Source: Microbacterium sp. LWS13-1.2 (GTDB lineage: Bacteria; Actinomycetota; Actinomycetes; Actinomycetales; Microbacteriaceae). From it: a stretch of DNA of 64,000 nt. This document shows, one piece after another, positions 9,087 through 17,457 of this stretch. Within the stretch, counting starts at the first letter, position 1. Each line of letters begins with the position of its first letter. The DNA is taken from positions 434,001 to 498,000 of the forward strand of contig NZ_CP151632.1 in the NCBI RefSeq assembly GCF_040144835.1, given 5' to 3'. Below the pieces are notes generated by a model. That model was not told where the DNA came from, ran no database searches, and saw only the letters and a list, made by a program, of their open reading frames with translations. A program made the translations under genes and the position numbers.

Positions 9087-10124
9087 ATGGCTTCCCCCGC
9101 TCGCCGAGCACCCGCGAAGGCCGCACGCAGCGCCATTCCCCAGCTGTCCTGGCGGGCGCCACAGCCCGCGCCGATCGTGCTGGTGTCCGGTCCCGAAGAG
9201 GTCTGCGCCGAGCGCGCGATCGCGGGGGTGCGGGAATACCTGCGCGCCGAGGATCCGACGCTCGAGGTCTCCGACATCCGCGCCGACGACTACGCCGCGG
9301 GAACCCTTCTGGGCGTCACGTCGCCGTCGCTGTTCGGCGAGCCGCGGCTCGTGCGCGTGAGCGGCGTGGAGAAGTGCTCCGACACCTTCCTGGCCGAAGC
9401 CGTCTCCTACCTCTCGGCGCCACAGGACGGCGCCACCGTGGTGCTGCGTCACACCGGTGCGAGCGTCCGAGGCAAGAAGCTGCTCGACGCGATCCGCGCC
9501 GGGCAGGGCTCCGGTGTGGAGATCGCGTGTCCTGCCGTCAAGCGCGATTCCGACCGCTTCGACTTCGCCGCGGGGGAGTTCCAGGCCGCCAAGAAGCGCA
9601 TCGCCCCCACCGCCCTGCGCGCTCTCGTCTCGGCGTTCGCCGACGACCTCAACGAGCTCGCCGCGGCGTGCCAGCAGCTGATCGCCGACGTTCCCGGCGA
9701 CATCACCGACCAGATCGTCGAACGCTACTACGGCGGTCGCGTCGAGACGTCGGCGTTCACGGTCGCCGACACGGCGATCGCCGGCCGCTATGGCGAGGCG
9801 CTCATCGCACTCCGCCACGCGCTCGCCTCGGGTGCCGACCCCGTCCCGCTGGTCGCAGCGGTCGCGATGAAGCTGCGGACCATGGCGCGGGTGGCGGGCA
9901 ACCGCGAGCCCTCGGCGGCCCTCGCCGCCCGGCTGGGCATGAAGGACTGGCAGGTCGATCGCGCCCGCCGCGATCTGATGGGGTGGAACGAAGAGAGCCT
10001 GGGTCGCGCGATCCAGGCGACGGCGAGGGCGGATGCCGAGGTCAAGGGCGGCTCTCGTGATGCGGTCTTCGCTATCGAGCGCATGATCACGGTCATCGCG
10101 ACCCGCGCGCCGTACGGCGCTTGA
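9087..10124 (+). CDS. holA: DNA polymerase III subunit delta (clamp loader)
   Basis: A 345-residue clamp-loader subunit that opens the beta sliding clamp during loading. The N-terminal AAA-like domain begins with Ile-Val-Leu-Val-Ser-Gly-Pro-Glu-Glu. As usual for delta it lacks a working Walker A lysine. The clamp-opening region Ser-Leu-Phe-Gly-Glu-Pro-Arg-Leu-Val is near residues 80-88. The middle contains Asp-Asp-Leu-Asn-Glu-Leu-Ala-Ala-Ala-Cys-Gln-Gln-Leu, typical of the lid domain, and the C-terminal collar domain follows. It sits downstream of comEC, the classic comEA-comEC-holA-rpsT order seen in many bacteria, but has its own -10 box. Confidence 0.93.
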   Translation: MASPARRAPAKAARSAIPQLSWRAPQPAPIVLVSGPEEVCAERAIAGVREYLRAEDPTLEVSDIRADDYAAGTLLGVTSPSLFGEPRLVRVSGVEKCSDTFLAEAVSYLSAPQDGATVVLRHTGASVRGKKLLDAIRAGQGSGVEIACPAVKRDSDRFDFAAGEFQAAKKRIAPTALRALVSAFADDLNELAAACQQLIADVPGDITDQIVERYYGGRVETSAFTVADTAIAGRYGEALIALRHALASGADPVPLVAAVAMKLRTMARVAGNREPSAALAARLGMKDWQVDRARRDLMGWNEESLGRAIQATARADAEVKGGSRDAVFAIERMITVIATRAPYGA

Positions 10125-10137
10125 ACGCGGGTACGCG

Positions 10138-10166
10138 AAAGGCCCGCCCCTGACGGGACGGGCCTT
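10138..10166. terminator. Bidirectional terminator between holA and rpsT
   Basis: The arms AAGGCCCG and CGGGCCTT form an eight-base-pair stem extended by CCC/GGG, with A-rich and T-rich flanks on the two sides. It lies between convergent genes and could stop transcription from both. Confidence 0.75.
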
Positions 10167-10234
10167 CTCGACCGATGCTCAGCAGGCGATCTCGCGCCGG
10201 CGGCGACCTCACGGTCGCAGAGCGTGTCGAAGGC

Positions 10235-10495
10235 TCAGAGCGCGGAGACCTGCTTGGCGATGGCCGACTTGCGGTTCGCCGCCTGGTTCTTGTGGATGAC
10301 GCCCTTGCTGACGGCCTTGTCGAGCTTCTTGGACGCCGTGCCCAGCGCCTTCTCGGCGGCGGCCTTGTCGCCCGCAGCGATCGCCTCGCGGGTGCGACGG
10401 ACGTGCGTCTTCAGCTCGCTCTTGACGGCCTTGTTGCGCTCGCGCGCCTTCTCGTTGGTCTTGTTGCGCTTGATCTGCGACTTGATGTTCGCCAC
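10235..10495 (-). CDS. rpsT: 30S ribosomal protein S20
   Basis: An 86-residue, very basic, alpha-helical protein that binds 16S rRNA in the 30S body. It has the expected N-terminus [10 protein letters not shown] and an [11 protein letters not shown] motif near the C-terminus. Length is typical. The start is GTG at 10495. A TAGAAT -10 box at 10604-10609 gives a leader of roughly 100 bases, unlike the leaderless genes nearby. That would leave room for S20 autoregulation, which is known in E. coli; here it is only inference. Confidence 0.97.
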   Translation of the reverse strand: MANIKSQIKRNKTNEKARERNKAVKSELKTHVRRTREAIAAGDKAAAEKALGTASKKLDKAVSKGVIHKNQAANRKSAIAKQVSAL

Positions 10496-10603
10496 GTGTC
10501 GACGTTCTTTCGTTCGAAGGGAATCGGATAGATGTGCCGGTCAGCGAGAGAGGGGCGCTTCGCGACGGTCGTGAGGGCGAACCCACACGCAAGCCAAACA
10601 AGG

Positions 10604-10609
10604 ATTCTA
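10604..10609 (-). promoter_or_regulatory. -10 box of rpsT
   Basis: TAGAAT on the minus strand about 108 bases before the GTG start. The -35 region is weak. The intervening 10496-10603 holds only the leader; no gene was seen there. Confidence 0.45.
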
Positions 10610-10729
10610 TCAGGTCGGTCGGCATCCCATTGACGCCCGCCTGCGTGCATGCGGCAGCGGCGCGATGATGCATGATCTAGGCGTGGGTGCGTGCACCCGA
10701 GGCGTGCGTCCATGACGAAGGAGTCCACC

Positions 10730-12088
10730 GTGCCGCAGCATCCGTCCGTCGACCTCGCACCGTTCCCGCCGGGCTTCCGGTGGTCCGCGGCGACCGCCGC
10801 GTTCCAGGTGGAGGGCTCGCGTGCCGCCGACGGACGCGGACGGTCGATCTGGGACGACTTCGTCGACGCTCCCGGCGCCGTCCGGGACGCCGCGACGGCA
10901 GACCCCGGCCCCGACAGCTACCGGCGGCACCGCGAAGACGTCGCGCTGCTCGCCGGACTCGGGGTCGACCGCTACCGCTTCTCGATCTCATGGGTGCGGG
11001 TGCAGCCCGAAGCGGGCGGCCCCGTCCTGCAGACGGGACTGGACTACTACCGTCGCCTCGCCGACGATCTTCTCGACGCCGGCGTCACGCCGTTCGCGAC
11101 GCTGTACCACTGGGACCTGCCGAGCGTGCTGGAAGAGGCAGGCGGTTGGCTGGAGCGTGACACGGCGCAGCGCTTCGGCGAGTACGCCGGGATCGTCGCC
11201 GAGGCTCTCGGCGACCGCATCCGTCACTGGTACACGCTCAACGAACCCGTCTCCACGTCGCTGCAGGGCTATGCCGTCGGCACACTGGCGCCAGGGCGTC
11301 AGCTGCTGTTCGGCTCGCTGCCCACCGTGCACCATCAGCTTCTCGCCCACGGTCTGGCCGAGCGCGCGCTGCGGGCCGCGGGTGCGGAGGAGGTCGGCAT
11401 CGTCAACAACCACACGCTGGTGCTTCCCGCGAGCGGGACGGATGCCGACCTCACCGCGGCCGCGGTGTACGACGTCCTCCACAACCGCGTCTTCGCCGAG
11501 CCGGTTCTCACCGGGGCGTACCCGGACCTGGAGGCGTTCGGCATCCCGCCGATGCCGGTGGAAGACGGCGATCTCGAGGTCATCTCCGCGCCCGGGGACT
11601 TCTACGGCATCAACTTCTACAATCCGACGACGATCGCGGCCGCGGCGCCGGGCAGCCCCGTCCCCTTCGAGATCGTGCCCACACCGGGCGCACCCGTCAC
11701 CGGGTTCGGACCGGAGTGGCCCGTCGTGCCCGCCTCGCTCACAGAGCTTCTGCTCGACTTCCGCGACCGCTATGGCGATCGCCTTCCTCCCCTCGTGATC
11801 GGTGAGAACGGCGCCTCGTTCCCCGAGCCCGCCCACGTCGACGGCCCCATCGACGATGCCGAGCGCATCGCGTATCTGGCAGGCCACATCGACGCCGTCG
11901 GCGCCGCCGTGCGCGCGGGCGTCGACGTCCGCGAGTACACGGTGTGGTCACTGCTGGACAACTTCGAGTGGGCCGACGGGTGGTCGCAGCGATTCGGGCT
12001 GGTGCACGTCGACTTCGACACGGCCGAGCGCACACCGAAGACCTCGTTCGACTGGTACCGGGCGCTCATCGCCGAGGCGCGCTCGTGA
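10730..12088 (+). CDS. Glycoside hydrolase family 1 beta-glucosidase
   Basis: A cytoplasmic GH1 enzyme of about 452 residues that hydrolyses beta-glucosides or related disaccharides. The acid/base glutamate lies in Thr-Leu-Asn-Glu-Pro (Glu172) and the nucleophile in Ile-Gly-Glu-Asn-Gly (Glu359). The N-terminal Phe-Arg-Trp-Ser-Ala-Ala-Thr-Ala-Ala-Phe-Gln-Val-Glu-Gly and the C-terminal Trp-Ser-Leu-Leu-Asp-Asn-Phe-Glu-Trp motifs are intact. GTG at 10730 is chosen because GAAGGAG lies seven bases upstream. ATG at 10712 and GTG at 10691 are in-frame alternatives, the latter seven bases after a weak TAGGCG box. It overlaps the following transporter by GTGA, so the pair probably imports and cleaves one glycoside. 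The exact sugar is not known. Confidence 0.93.
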   Translation: MPQHPSVDLAPFPPGFRWSAATAAFQVEGSRAADGRGRSIWDDFVDAPGAVRDAATADPGPDSYRRHREDVALLAGLGVDRYRFSISWVRVQPEAGGPVLQTGLDYYRRLADDLLDAGVTPFATLYHWDLPSVLEEAGGWLERDTAQRFGEYAGIVAEALGDRIRHWYTLNEPVSTSLQGYAVGTLAPGRQLLFGSLPTVHHQLLAHGLAERALRAAGAEEVGIVNNHTLVLPASGTDADLTAAAVYDVLHNRVFAEPVLTGAYPDLEAFGIPPMPVEDGDLEVISAPGDFYGINFYNPTTIAAAAPGSPVPFEIVPTPGAPVTGFGPEWPVVPASLTELLLDFRDRYGDRLPPLVIGENGASFPEPAHVDGPIDDAERIAYLAGHIDAVGAAVRAGVDVREYTVWSLLDNFEWADGWSQRFGLVHVDFDTAERTPKTSFDWYRALIAEARS

Positions 12089-13335
12089 GCACGCGGCAGC
12101 GCGGCAAGGTCGGCGCAAGCTGGTTCACGCTCTTCACCCTGGCGTGGCTCGCGCTGTGGACGGTGCAGCTGACCCCGCTGCAGCTGCTCATACCGCTGCA
12201 GCTCGACACTCCCGACGACGCCGCGGGCTGGGTGTCGGGGGTGGTCTCGTCGGGACTCGTCCTCGCGATCGGCGGCGTCGCGGGCGTCATCGCCGCCCCG
12301 CTCGCAGGTGGCCTGTCCGACCGCACGCGCGGACGATGGGGGCGCCGGCGGCCGTGGGCGCTCGGCGGCGTCTGGCTCGGCACGGCGTCGCTCACGGCCA
12401 TCGCCTTCGCGTCGGGCCCGTGGGGCGTGGGACTCGCGTGGGTCGGCGTCTCGGTGGGCGTCGCCGTCGCCTCGGCGGCCTTCACCGCACTGATCGCCGA
12501 CCAGCTGACGACTCAGCGAGGCGCGGCATCCGCGGCCGTCTCGTCCTCGCAGGCGCTCGGGATCGTGGTCGGCGTGGGTGTCATCGTGCTCCTGGAGCTC
12601 GGGGTCGTCGTCGGCTACCTCGCCCTGGCCGGCTTCCTCGCCGTCGTCGGCACCGTCGCGGCCCTGCTCCTTCCCGATCCGCCCGCGCGTGCGGAGGTGG
12701 CTGTGGCGCGGGAGGGCAGGACGCTGCGCGAGCGCCTCGCCGCGCTGCGCGATCGCGACTTCGCCTGGCTGCTCGCAGGACGTCTGACGGTGAACATCGG
12801 CAATGCGCTCGGAACCGGGCTGCTGCTGTTCTTCCTGCTCTACGGGCTGCACCGGGATTCCGCGACCGCCGAAGACGAGCTGCTGCTGCTGATCCTCGTG
12901 TACACGCTGTTCGTCGTCGTGTCGTCGATCGTGTCGGGCTGGATCTCCGACCGCACCGGACGCCGTCTCCCGTTCGTGGTGTGGCCGGCCGTGATCCAGG
13001 GGCTCGCGTCGATCATCCTCGTCGTGGCACCGTCGCTCACCTCGGCGATGATCGCCGCGGCGCTCCTCGGCGTCGGCTACGGGGCGTACATGTCGGTGAG
13101 TCTGGCGCTGGGCACCGACCTGCTGCCGTACGCGGAGGACCACGCCCGTGACCTGGGTTTCGTCAACGTCTCGGCGAGCCTGGGGCAGCTCATCGGCCCG
13201 CTTCTCGGCGCCGGGCTGGTGGCGCTCGTCGGCGGCTTCTGGCTGCTCTTCCTGGTGGGCGGCATCCTGTCGATCATCGGCGGGTTCATGACCTACGCGA
13301 TCCGTGCACGCGATCGCACGACGTCAGCCGTCTGA
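12085..13335 (+). CDS. MFS sugar transporter (SLC45/GPH-like)
   Basis: A 416-residue major facilitator protein with about twelve hydrophobic helices. After helix 2 it has Gly-Gly-Leu-Ser-Asp-Arg-Thr-Arg-Gly-Arg-Trp-Gly-Arg-Arg-Arg-Pro, the loop typical of sucrose/glycoside symporters of the SLC45 and GPH type. A second copy-like Asp-Arg-Thr-Gly-Arg-Arg-Leu-Pro loop lies mid-protein. The start GTG overlaps the GH1 stop codon, so its expression is coupled to the glucosidase and the likely substrate is a plant-type beta-glycoside (inference). Its stop overlaps the convergent hydrolase gene by 12 bases, leaving no room for a terminator between them. Confidence 0.85.
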   Translation: MSTRQRGKVGASWFTLFTLAWLALWTVQLTPLQLLIPLQLDTPDDAAGWVSGVVSSGLVLAIGGVAGVIAAPLAGGLSDRTRGRWGRRRPWALGGVWLGTASLTAIAFASGPWGVGLAWVGVSVGVAVASAAFTALIADQLTTQRGAASAAVSSSQALGIVVGVGVIVLLELGVVVGYLALAGFLAVVGTVAALLLPDPPARAEVAVAREGRTLRERLAALRDRDFAWLLAGRLTVNIGNALGTGLLLFFLLYGLHRDSATAEDELLLLILVYTLFVVVSSIVSGWISDRTGRRLPFVVWPAVIQGLASIILVVAPSLTSAMIAAALLGVGYGAYMSVSLALGTDLLPYAEDHARDLGFVNVSASLGQLIGPLLGAGLVALVGGFWLLFLVGGILSIIGGFMTYAIRARDRTTSAV

Positions 13336-14049
13336 CGACTCCAGGGTCGTCAGAGCCACCTCGAGGAGCGCGTCGAACACGCGCGGGCGCATCACGGTGA
13401 CGTGGTGGGTGGTGCGGGGGACGACGACGAGTTCGGCGTGCTGCGCGATGCGCATGAACAGCTTCTCGTTCACGCGGAGCTGGTCGTACTGCCCGTTGAC
13501 GAACCACAGCGGCACGTCGATGCGGTGGAGGGCGGCGAGCAGATCCAGAACCGAGAGGCTGCGCAGCGCGATGTCCTGCGCGTCCAGGGCATAGCCACCG
13601 GCGCCGAAGTCGGCGCGGGTCTCATCGGGAAGAATGCGATCGAGCATGCGATTCGTCAGCCACATCCCGCGATCGGGCAGCGAGTCGAATCCGCGCGCGA
13701 GCACGCGATAGGCGGCGAGTCCCACACCGCGCGGTATCGCGGTGCAGGATGCCGCGACGAAGCCCGCGACGGGCGGCGGATCCTCCGCACCCGCGTACTC
13801 GATGCACAGCAGCCCTCCCATCGAGTGCCCCACGAGGAGGACCGGTCCGCGCTCGGCGGCTGCGCGCACCGCCTCGTCGATCGTCGTCATGGCCGATTCG
13901 AGGGTGAAGTCCTCGGCCATGCGCGATCCGTGGCCGGGCAGGTCGACGGCCGTGACCGGCGTGCCGCGCGCGGTCAGGTAGTCGACCTGGGCGCGCCACA
14001 TGGTGGCGGACGTCCGGATGCCGTGGACGAGCACGACCTGCACCACCAT
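13324..14049 (-). CDS. Alpha/beta hydrolase
   Basis: A 241-residue alpha/beta-fold hydrolase. The oxyanion-side motif Val-His-Gly-Ile-Arg, the Asp-Leu-Pro-Gly-His-Gly turn, the nucleophile elbow Gly-His-Ser-Met-Gly-Gly (Ser76) and a C-terminal Thr-Thr-His-His pair with a preceding Asn-Gly-Gln-Tyr-Asp acid site are all visible. The catalytic triad therefore looks complete. There is no signal peptide, so it acts in the cytoplasm. The substrate cannot be read from the sequence. The start is ATG at 14049, six bases after TAGCCT (leaderless). It is divergent from the broken aminotransferase across 39 bases. Confidence 0.85.
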   Translation of the reverse strand: MVVQVVLVHGIRTSATMWRAQVDYLTARGTPVTAVDLPGHGSRMAEDFTLESAMTTIDEAVRAAAERGPVLLVGHSMGGLLCIEYAGAEDPPPVAGFVAASCTAIPRGVGLAAYRVLARGFDSLPDRGMWLTNRMLDRILPDETRADFGAGGYALDAQDIALRSLSVLDLLAALHRIDVPLWFVNGQYDQLRVNEKLFMRIAQHAELVVVPRTTHHVTVMRPRVFDALLEVALTTLESSDG

Positions 14050-14055
14050 GACGAC

Positions 14056-14082
14056 AGGCTAGCCGGGGGCGCCGCCTAGCAT
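14056..14082. promoter_or_regulatory. Back-to-back -10 boxes for the hydrolase (-) and aminotransferase remnant (+)
   Basis: TAGCCT at 14056-14061 (minus strand) and TAGCAT at 14077-14082 (plus strand) each end six bases before a start codon. The boxes are 15 bases apart. Confidence 0.5.
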
Positions 14083-14088
14083 GGCGGC

Positions 14089-14850
14089 ATGCCCGAGATC
14101 GCCCCGCACATCGCGCACATGCCCGGCTCGGGAGTGCGCCACATCCTCGAGCGTGCGCTGCGACGGCCCGGCACGATCATCCTCGCGGTCGGCGAGCCGG
14201 GCGAGGTCGCAGCCGGCCGGATCCGGGATGCCGCGGCGGACGCCTGGCGGGCCGGCGCCATCCGCTACACGCCCAATGGCGGTATCCCTGCCCTGCGAGA
14301 GGCGATCCGCGGCAAGCTCGCGCGTGAGAACGGCCTCGATGTCGACACGGAGCAGATCTGGGTCACCGTCGGCGCCACGCAGGCGCTGCACCTCGCGATG
14401 GCACTCGCGCTGTCGCACGGCGACGAGGTGCTGGTGCCGGATCCCCGCTACACCACGTTCACGATGAACGCCCACCTGCTGCAGGCCGTGCCCGTGCCCT
14501 ACCCGCTGCGTCCGGAGCGCGACTTCCAGCCGGATCTCGCGGAGCTCGAGTCGCTCGTCACGCCGCGCAAACGTGCGCTCATCGTGAATACGCCCTCCAA
14601 CCCGCTGGGCTCGACCTTCGATCGTCCGACACTGGAGGCGCTCATCTCGCTGGCGGAGCGGCACGCTCTGTGGCTCCTCAGCGACGAGGTGTACGAGCGG
14701 CTCACATGGGGGGCCCCGCACGTGAGTCCGGCGACGCTGGATCGCGACGGTCGGGTGCTCTCGGTCTTCTCGATGTCGAAGACGTACGCGATGACGGGCG
14801 CCCGCGTCGGCTGGCTCGTCACCCACCCGCCTGACGCGCGCTGGTCGCGG
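14089..14850 (+). pseudogene. Truncated class I/II PLP-dependent aminotransferase
   Basis: About 250 residues of a fold-type I aminotransferase are present. Visible are the cofactor-binding Gly-Ala-Thr-Gln-Ala-Leu stretch, the Asn-Thr-Pro-Ser-Asn-Pro-Leu-Gly motif, Leu-Ser-Asp-Glu-Val-Tyr, and the PLP lysine in Ser-Met-Ser-Lys-Thr-Tyr followed by Arg-Val-Gly-Trp. Homology then stops just after Val-Thr-His-Pro-Pro, so about 130 residues including the substrate-carboxylate arginine domain are missing. The frame stays open and runs out of register into lepA as far as 16662, which is not a believable protein. It keeps a good leaderless promoter. The end coordinate is approximate. An internal deletion or an assembly join could both explain it. 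Confidence 0.7.
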
Positions 14851-14885
14851 TGGGCGGAGCCCCTCGCGGGGTGCTCCGCCGTCAC
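14850..14885. repeat. Strong hairpin between the aminotransferase remnant and lepA
   Basis: The arms GGCGGAGC and GCTCCGCC pair, with an inner CCCC/GGGG. There is no T tract. It may be the old terminator of the broken gene. Confidence 0.5.
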
Positions 14886-14923
14886 AGCCCGGCGACGCGC
14901 AGAGTCTCGGCATCCCGCACCCG

Positions 14924-14929
14924 TACAAT
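14924..14929 (+). promoter_or_regulatory. -10 box of lepA
   Basis: TACAAT ends nine bases before the lepA ATG at 14939, so the leader would be zero to three bases. Confidence 0.5.
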
Positions 14930-14938
14930 CGTCTGGAC

Positions 14939-16789
14939 ATGTCACCCCGCGCCCTGAAGCCCCTCGAGCCCTCCGCCACGCCGCCCGAGCTGATCCGCAA
15001 CTTCTGCATTATCGCCCACATCGATCACGGCAAGTCCACGTTGGCCGACCGCATGCTGCAGATCACCGGCGTCGTCTCCGACCGCGACATGCGTGCGCAG
15101 TACCTCGACCGCATGGACATCGAGCGCGAGCGCGGCATCACGATCAAGTCGCAGGCGGTGCGGATGCCGTGGGCGACCGGCGACCAGACGTTCGCGCTGA
15201 ACATGATCGACACGCCCGGCCACGTCGACTTCACGTACGAGGTCTCGCGGTCGCTCGCGGCGTGCGAGGGCGCGATCCTGCTCGTCGACGCGGCGCAGGG
15301 AATCGAGGCGCAGACGCTCGCGAACCTGTACCTGGCGCTCGAGAACGACCTGCACATCATCCCCGTGCTCAACAAGATCGACCTGCCGGCGGCCGACCCC
15401 GACAAGTTCGCCGCCGAGCTCGCGAACCTCATCGGCGGCTCGCCCGACGATGTGCTGCGCGTGTCTGGCAAGACCGGGATGGGCGTCGAGACTCTCCTCG
15501 ACCGCATCGTCGAGCAGATCCCGGCACCCACAGGGAACGCGGATGCCCCCGCCCGCGCCATGATCTTCGACTCCGTGTACGACTCCTACCGCGGTGTGGT
15601 GACCTACGTCCGCATGGTCGACGGCAAGCTGGAGCCGCGCGAGCGCATCCAGATGATGTCGACGAAGGCCACGCACGACCTCCTCGAGATCGGCGTGTCG
15701 AGTCCCGAGCCCGTCCCGACGAGGGGGCTCGGCGTCGGCGAGGTCGGCTACCTCATCACCGGTGTGAAGGACGTCCGCCAGTCCAAGGTGGGCGACACCA
15801 TCACCACCGCGCGCAAGCCCGCCGTCGACGCGCTCGCGGGCTACACCGATCCCAAGCCGATGGTCTTCTCGGGCGTCTACCCGATCGACGGCAGCGACTA
15901 CGGCGACCTGCGCGAGGCCCTCGACAAGCTGAAGCTCTCGGACGCCTCACTGCAGTACGAGCCCGAGACGTCGGTCGCGCTGGGCTTCGGCTTCCGCTGC
16001 GGCTTCCTGGGGCTGCTGCACCTCGAGATCATCACCGAGCGCCTTGCGCGCGAGTTCGATCTCGACCTCATCACGACCGCACCCTCCGTCATCTACGAGG
16101 TCACCACCGACACCGGCGAGCAGGTGACGGTCACGAACCCCAGCGAGTACCCCGACGGCCGGGTCGCCACGGTGAGCGAGCCGGTCGTCAAGGCCGCCAT
16201 CCTTCTGCCGAAGGACTACGTCGGAACCGTCATGGAGCTGTGTCAAGGGCGCCGCGGGCAGCTGCTGGGCATGGAGTACTTCAGCGAGGAGCGCGTCGAG
16301 CTGCGCTACAACATGCCGCTCGGCGAGATCGTGTTCGACTTCTTCGACCAGCTGAAGTCCCGGACGCAGGGCTATGCGAGCCTCGACTACGAGCCCGCGG
16401 GCAGCCAGGAGGCCGACCTGGTGAAGGTCGACATCCTGCTGCAGGGCGACAAGGTCGACGCGTTCAGTTCGATCGTCCACCGCGAGAAGGCGTACGCCTA
16501 CGGCACGATGATGACCGAGCGCCTGCGCAAGCTGATCCCGCGCCAGCAGTTCGAGGTGCCCATCCAGGCGGCCATCGGCGCCCGCATCATCGCCCGCGAG
16601 AACATCCGCGCCATGCGCAAGGACGTCCTCGCCAAGTGCTACGGCGGCGACATCACGCGTAAGCGCAAGCTCCTCGAGAAGCAGAAGGAGGGCAAGAAGC
16701 GCATGAAGATGGTGGGTCGCGTCGAGGTCCCCCAGGAGGCGTTCATCGCCGCGCTCTCGGGTGACGTCGAGGGAAAGGGCGCCAAGTAG
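14939..16789 (+). CDS. lepA: Elongation factor 4 (ribosome back-translocase LepA)
   Basis: A 616-residue translational GTPase that remodels stalled ribosomes. The GTPase motifs are in order: Ala-His-Ile-Asp-His-Gly-Lys-Ser-Thr (G1, about 27-35), the Arg-Gly-Ile-Thr switch, Asp-Thr-Pro-Gly-His (G3) and Asn-Lys-Ile-Asp (G4). The EF-G-like domains II, III and V follow, and then the LepA-specific C-terminal domain. That domain contains [11 protein letters not shown]-like residues and a basic tail. Length is normal. The gene is monocistronic or leads into DUF1990, whose -10 box overlaps its TAG stop. Confidence 0.97.
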   Translation: MSPRALKPLEPSATPPELIRNFCIIAHIDHGKSTLADRMLQITGVVSDRDMRAQYLDRMDIERERGITIKSQAVRMPWATGDQTFALNMIDTPGHVDFTYEVSRSLAACEGAILLVDAAQGIEAQTLANLYLALENDLHIIPVLNKIDLPAADPDKFAAELANLIGGSPDDVLRVSGKTGMGVETLLDRIVEQIPAPTGNADAPARAMIFDSVYDSYRGVVTYVRMVDGKLEPRERIQMMSTKATHDLLEIGVSSPEPVPTRGLGVGEVGYLITGVKDVRQSKVGDTITTARKPAVDALAGYTDPKPMVFSGVYPIDGSDYGDLREALDKLKLSDASLQYEPETSVALGFGFRCGFLGLLHLEIITERLAREFDLDLITTAPSVIYEVTTDTGEQVTVTNPSEYPDGRVATVSEPVVKAAILLPKDYVGTVMELCQGRRGQLLGMEYFSEERVELRYNMPLGEIVFDFFDQLKSRTQGYASLDYEPAGSQEADLVKVDILLQGDKVDAFSSIVHREKAYAYGTMMTERLRKLIPRQQFEVPIQAAIGARIIARENIRAMRKDVLAKCYGGDITRKRKLLEKQKEGKKRMKMVGRVEVPQEAFIAALSGDVEGKGAK

Positions 16790-16799
16790 GCTGGTCTGC

Positions 16800-17450
16800 A
16801 TGCGTCGAGGAACCTTCCGTGACGACACCGTCGACTACGCCGCCGTCGGGGCGACGCAGGCGCCGGATCTGATGCACTACCCGCCGGAGCGCAGCCTCCC
16901 GGCGGAGCAGTCGTGGCGCATCGGCAGCGGGGAAGCCAGATTCCGTGCCGCCGGCGAAGCGCTGCTGTCGTGGACCGCCCAGCGCGGCGCAGGCCTCGAG
17001 CTGAGCGACGTGCGCCCCGCATCGGGCCCGATGTACTCGGGCGTCAGCTTCGATGCCGAGGGCACGCCGGTCGCGCCCAGCCGCTCGGAGGCCGAGCAGC
17101 GCTTCGACGCGGACGGCACGCCGTACGTCAGCGCGGGCACGACCATCCGCGTCGACGGACGCGTCAAGGGCCTGCGCGCCGACGCCGAGCTCCGTGTCAT
17201 CTTCGCCGTGGAGGAGCCCCGTCGCGTCGGCTTCGCGCTCGGCACGGTGAGCGACTCGGTCGTCAGCGGCGAAGAGTCGTTCATGCTCGACTGGTACGAC
17301 AACGACGAGGTGTGGTTCACGGTGCGGGCGTTCGATGCGCCGCGCTCGGTCCTCTATCGCGTGCTGCCCGGGCTCACCAAGCGCCGTCGGCGCGAGCTGT
17401 TCTCGCGGTACCTGCGCGCCATCTCACCGCTCTACACGACCCCCGCGTGA
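16800..17450 (+). CDS. DUF1990 family protein
   Basis: A 216-residue protein matching DUF1990. It has an early Tyr-Pro-Pro-Glu-Arg segment and a Trp-Arg-Ile-Gly-Ser-Gly-Glu stretch. The hallmark is Arg-Arg-Val-Gly-Phe-Ala-Leu-Gly-Thr-Val, followed by Ser-Gly-Glu-Glu-Ser-Phe-Met-Leu. No function is established for the family. ATG at 16800 is chosen because TAGGCT at 16787-16792 lies seven bases upstream. The first three bases of that box are the lepA stop codon. The longer in-frame extension inside lepA is not supported. hemW starts seven bases after its stop. Confidence 0.8.
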   Translation: MRRGTFRDDTVDYAAVGATQAPDLMHYPPERSLPAEQSWRIGSGEARFRAAGEALLSWTAQRGAGLELSDVRPASGPMYSGVSFDAEGTPVAPSRSEAEQRFDADGTPYVSAGTTIRVDGRVKGLRADAELRVIFAVEEPRRVGFALGTVSDSVVSGEESFMLDWYDNDEVWFTVRAFDAPRSVLYRVLPGLTKRRRRELFSRYLRAISPLYTTPA

Positions 17451-17457
17451 GCCGCTG

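Noticed and set aside
14939..16662. Continuation of the aminotransferase frame through lepA as one large fusion protein
   Set aside because: After residue 255 it is only the shifted frame of lepA, with His/Arg/Pro-rich shadow composition.
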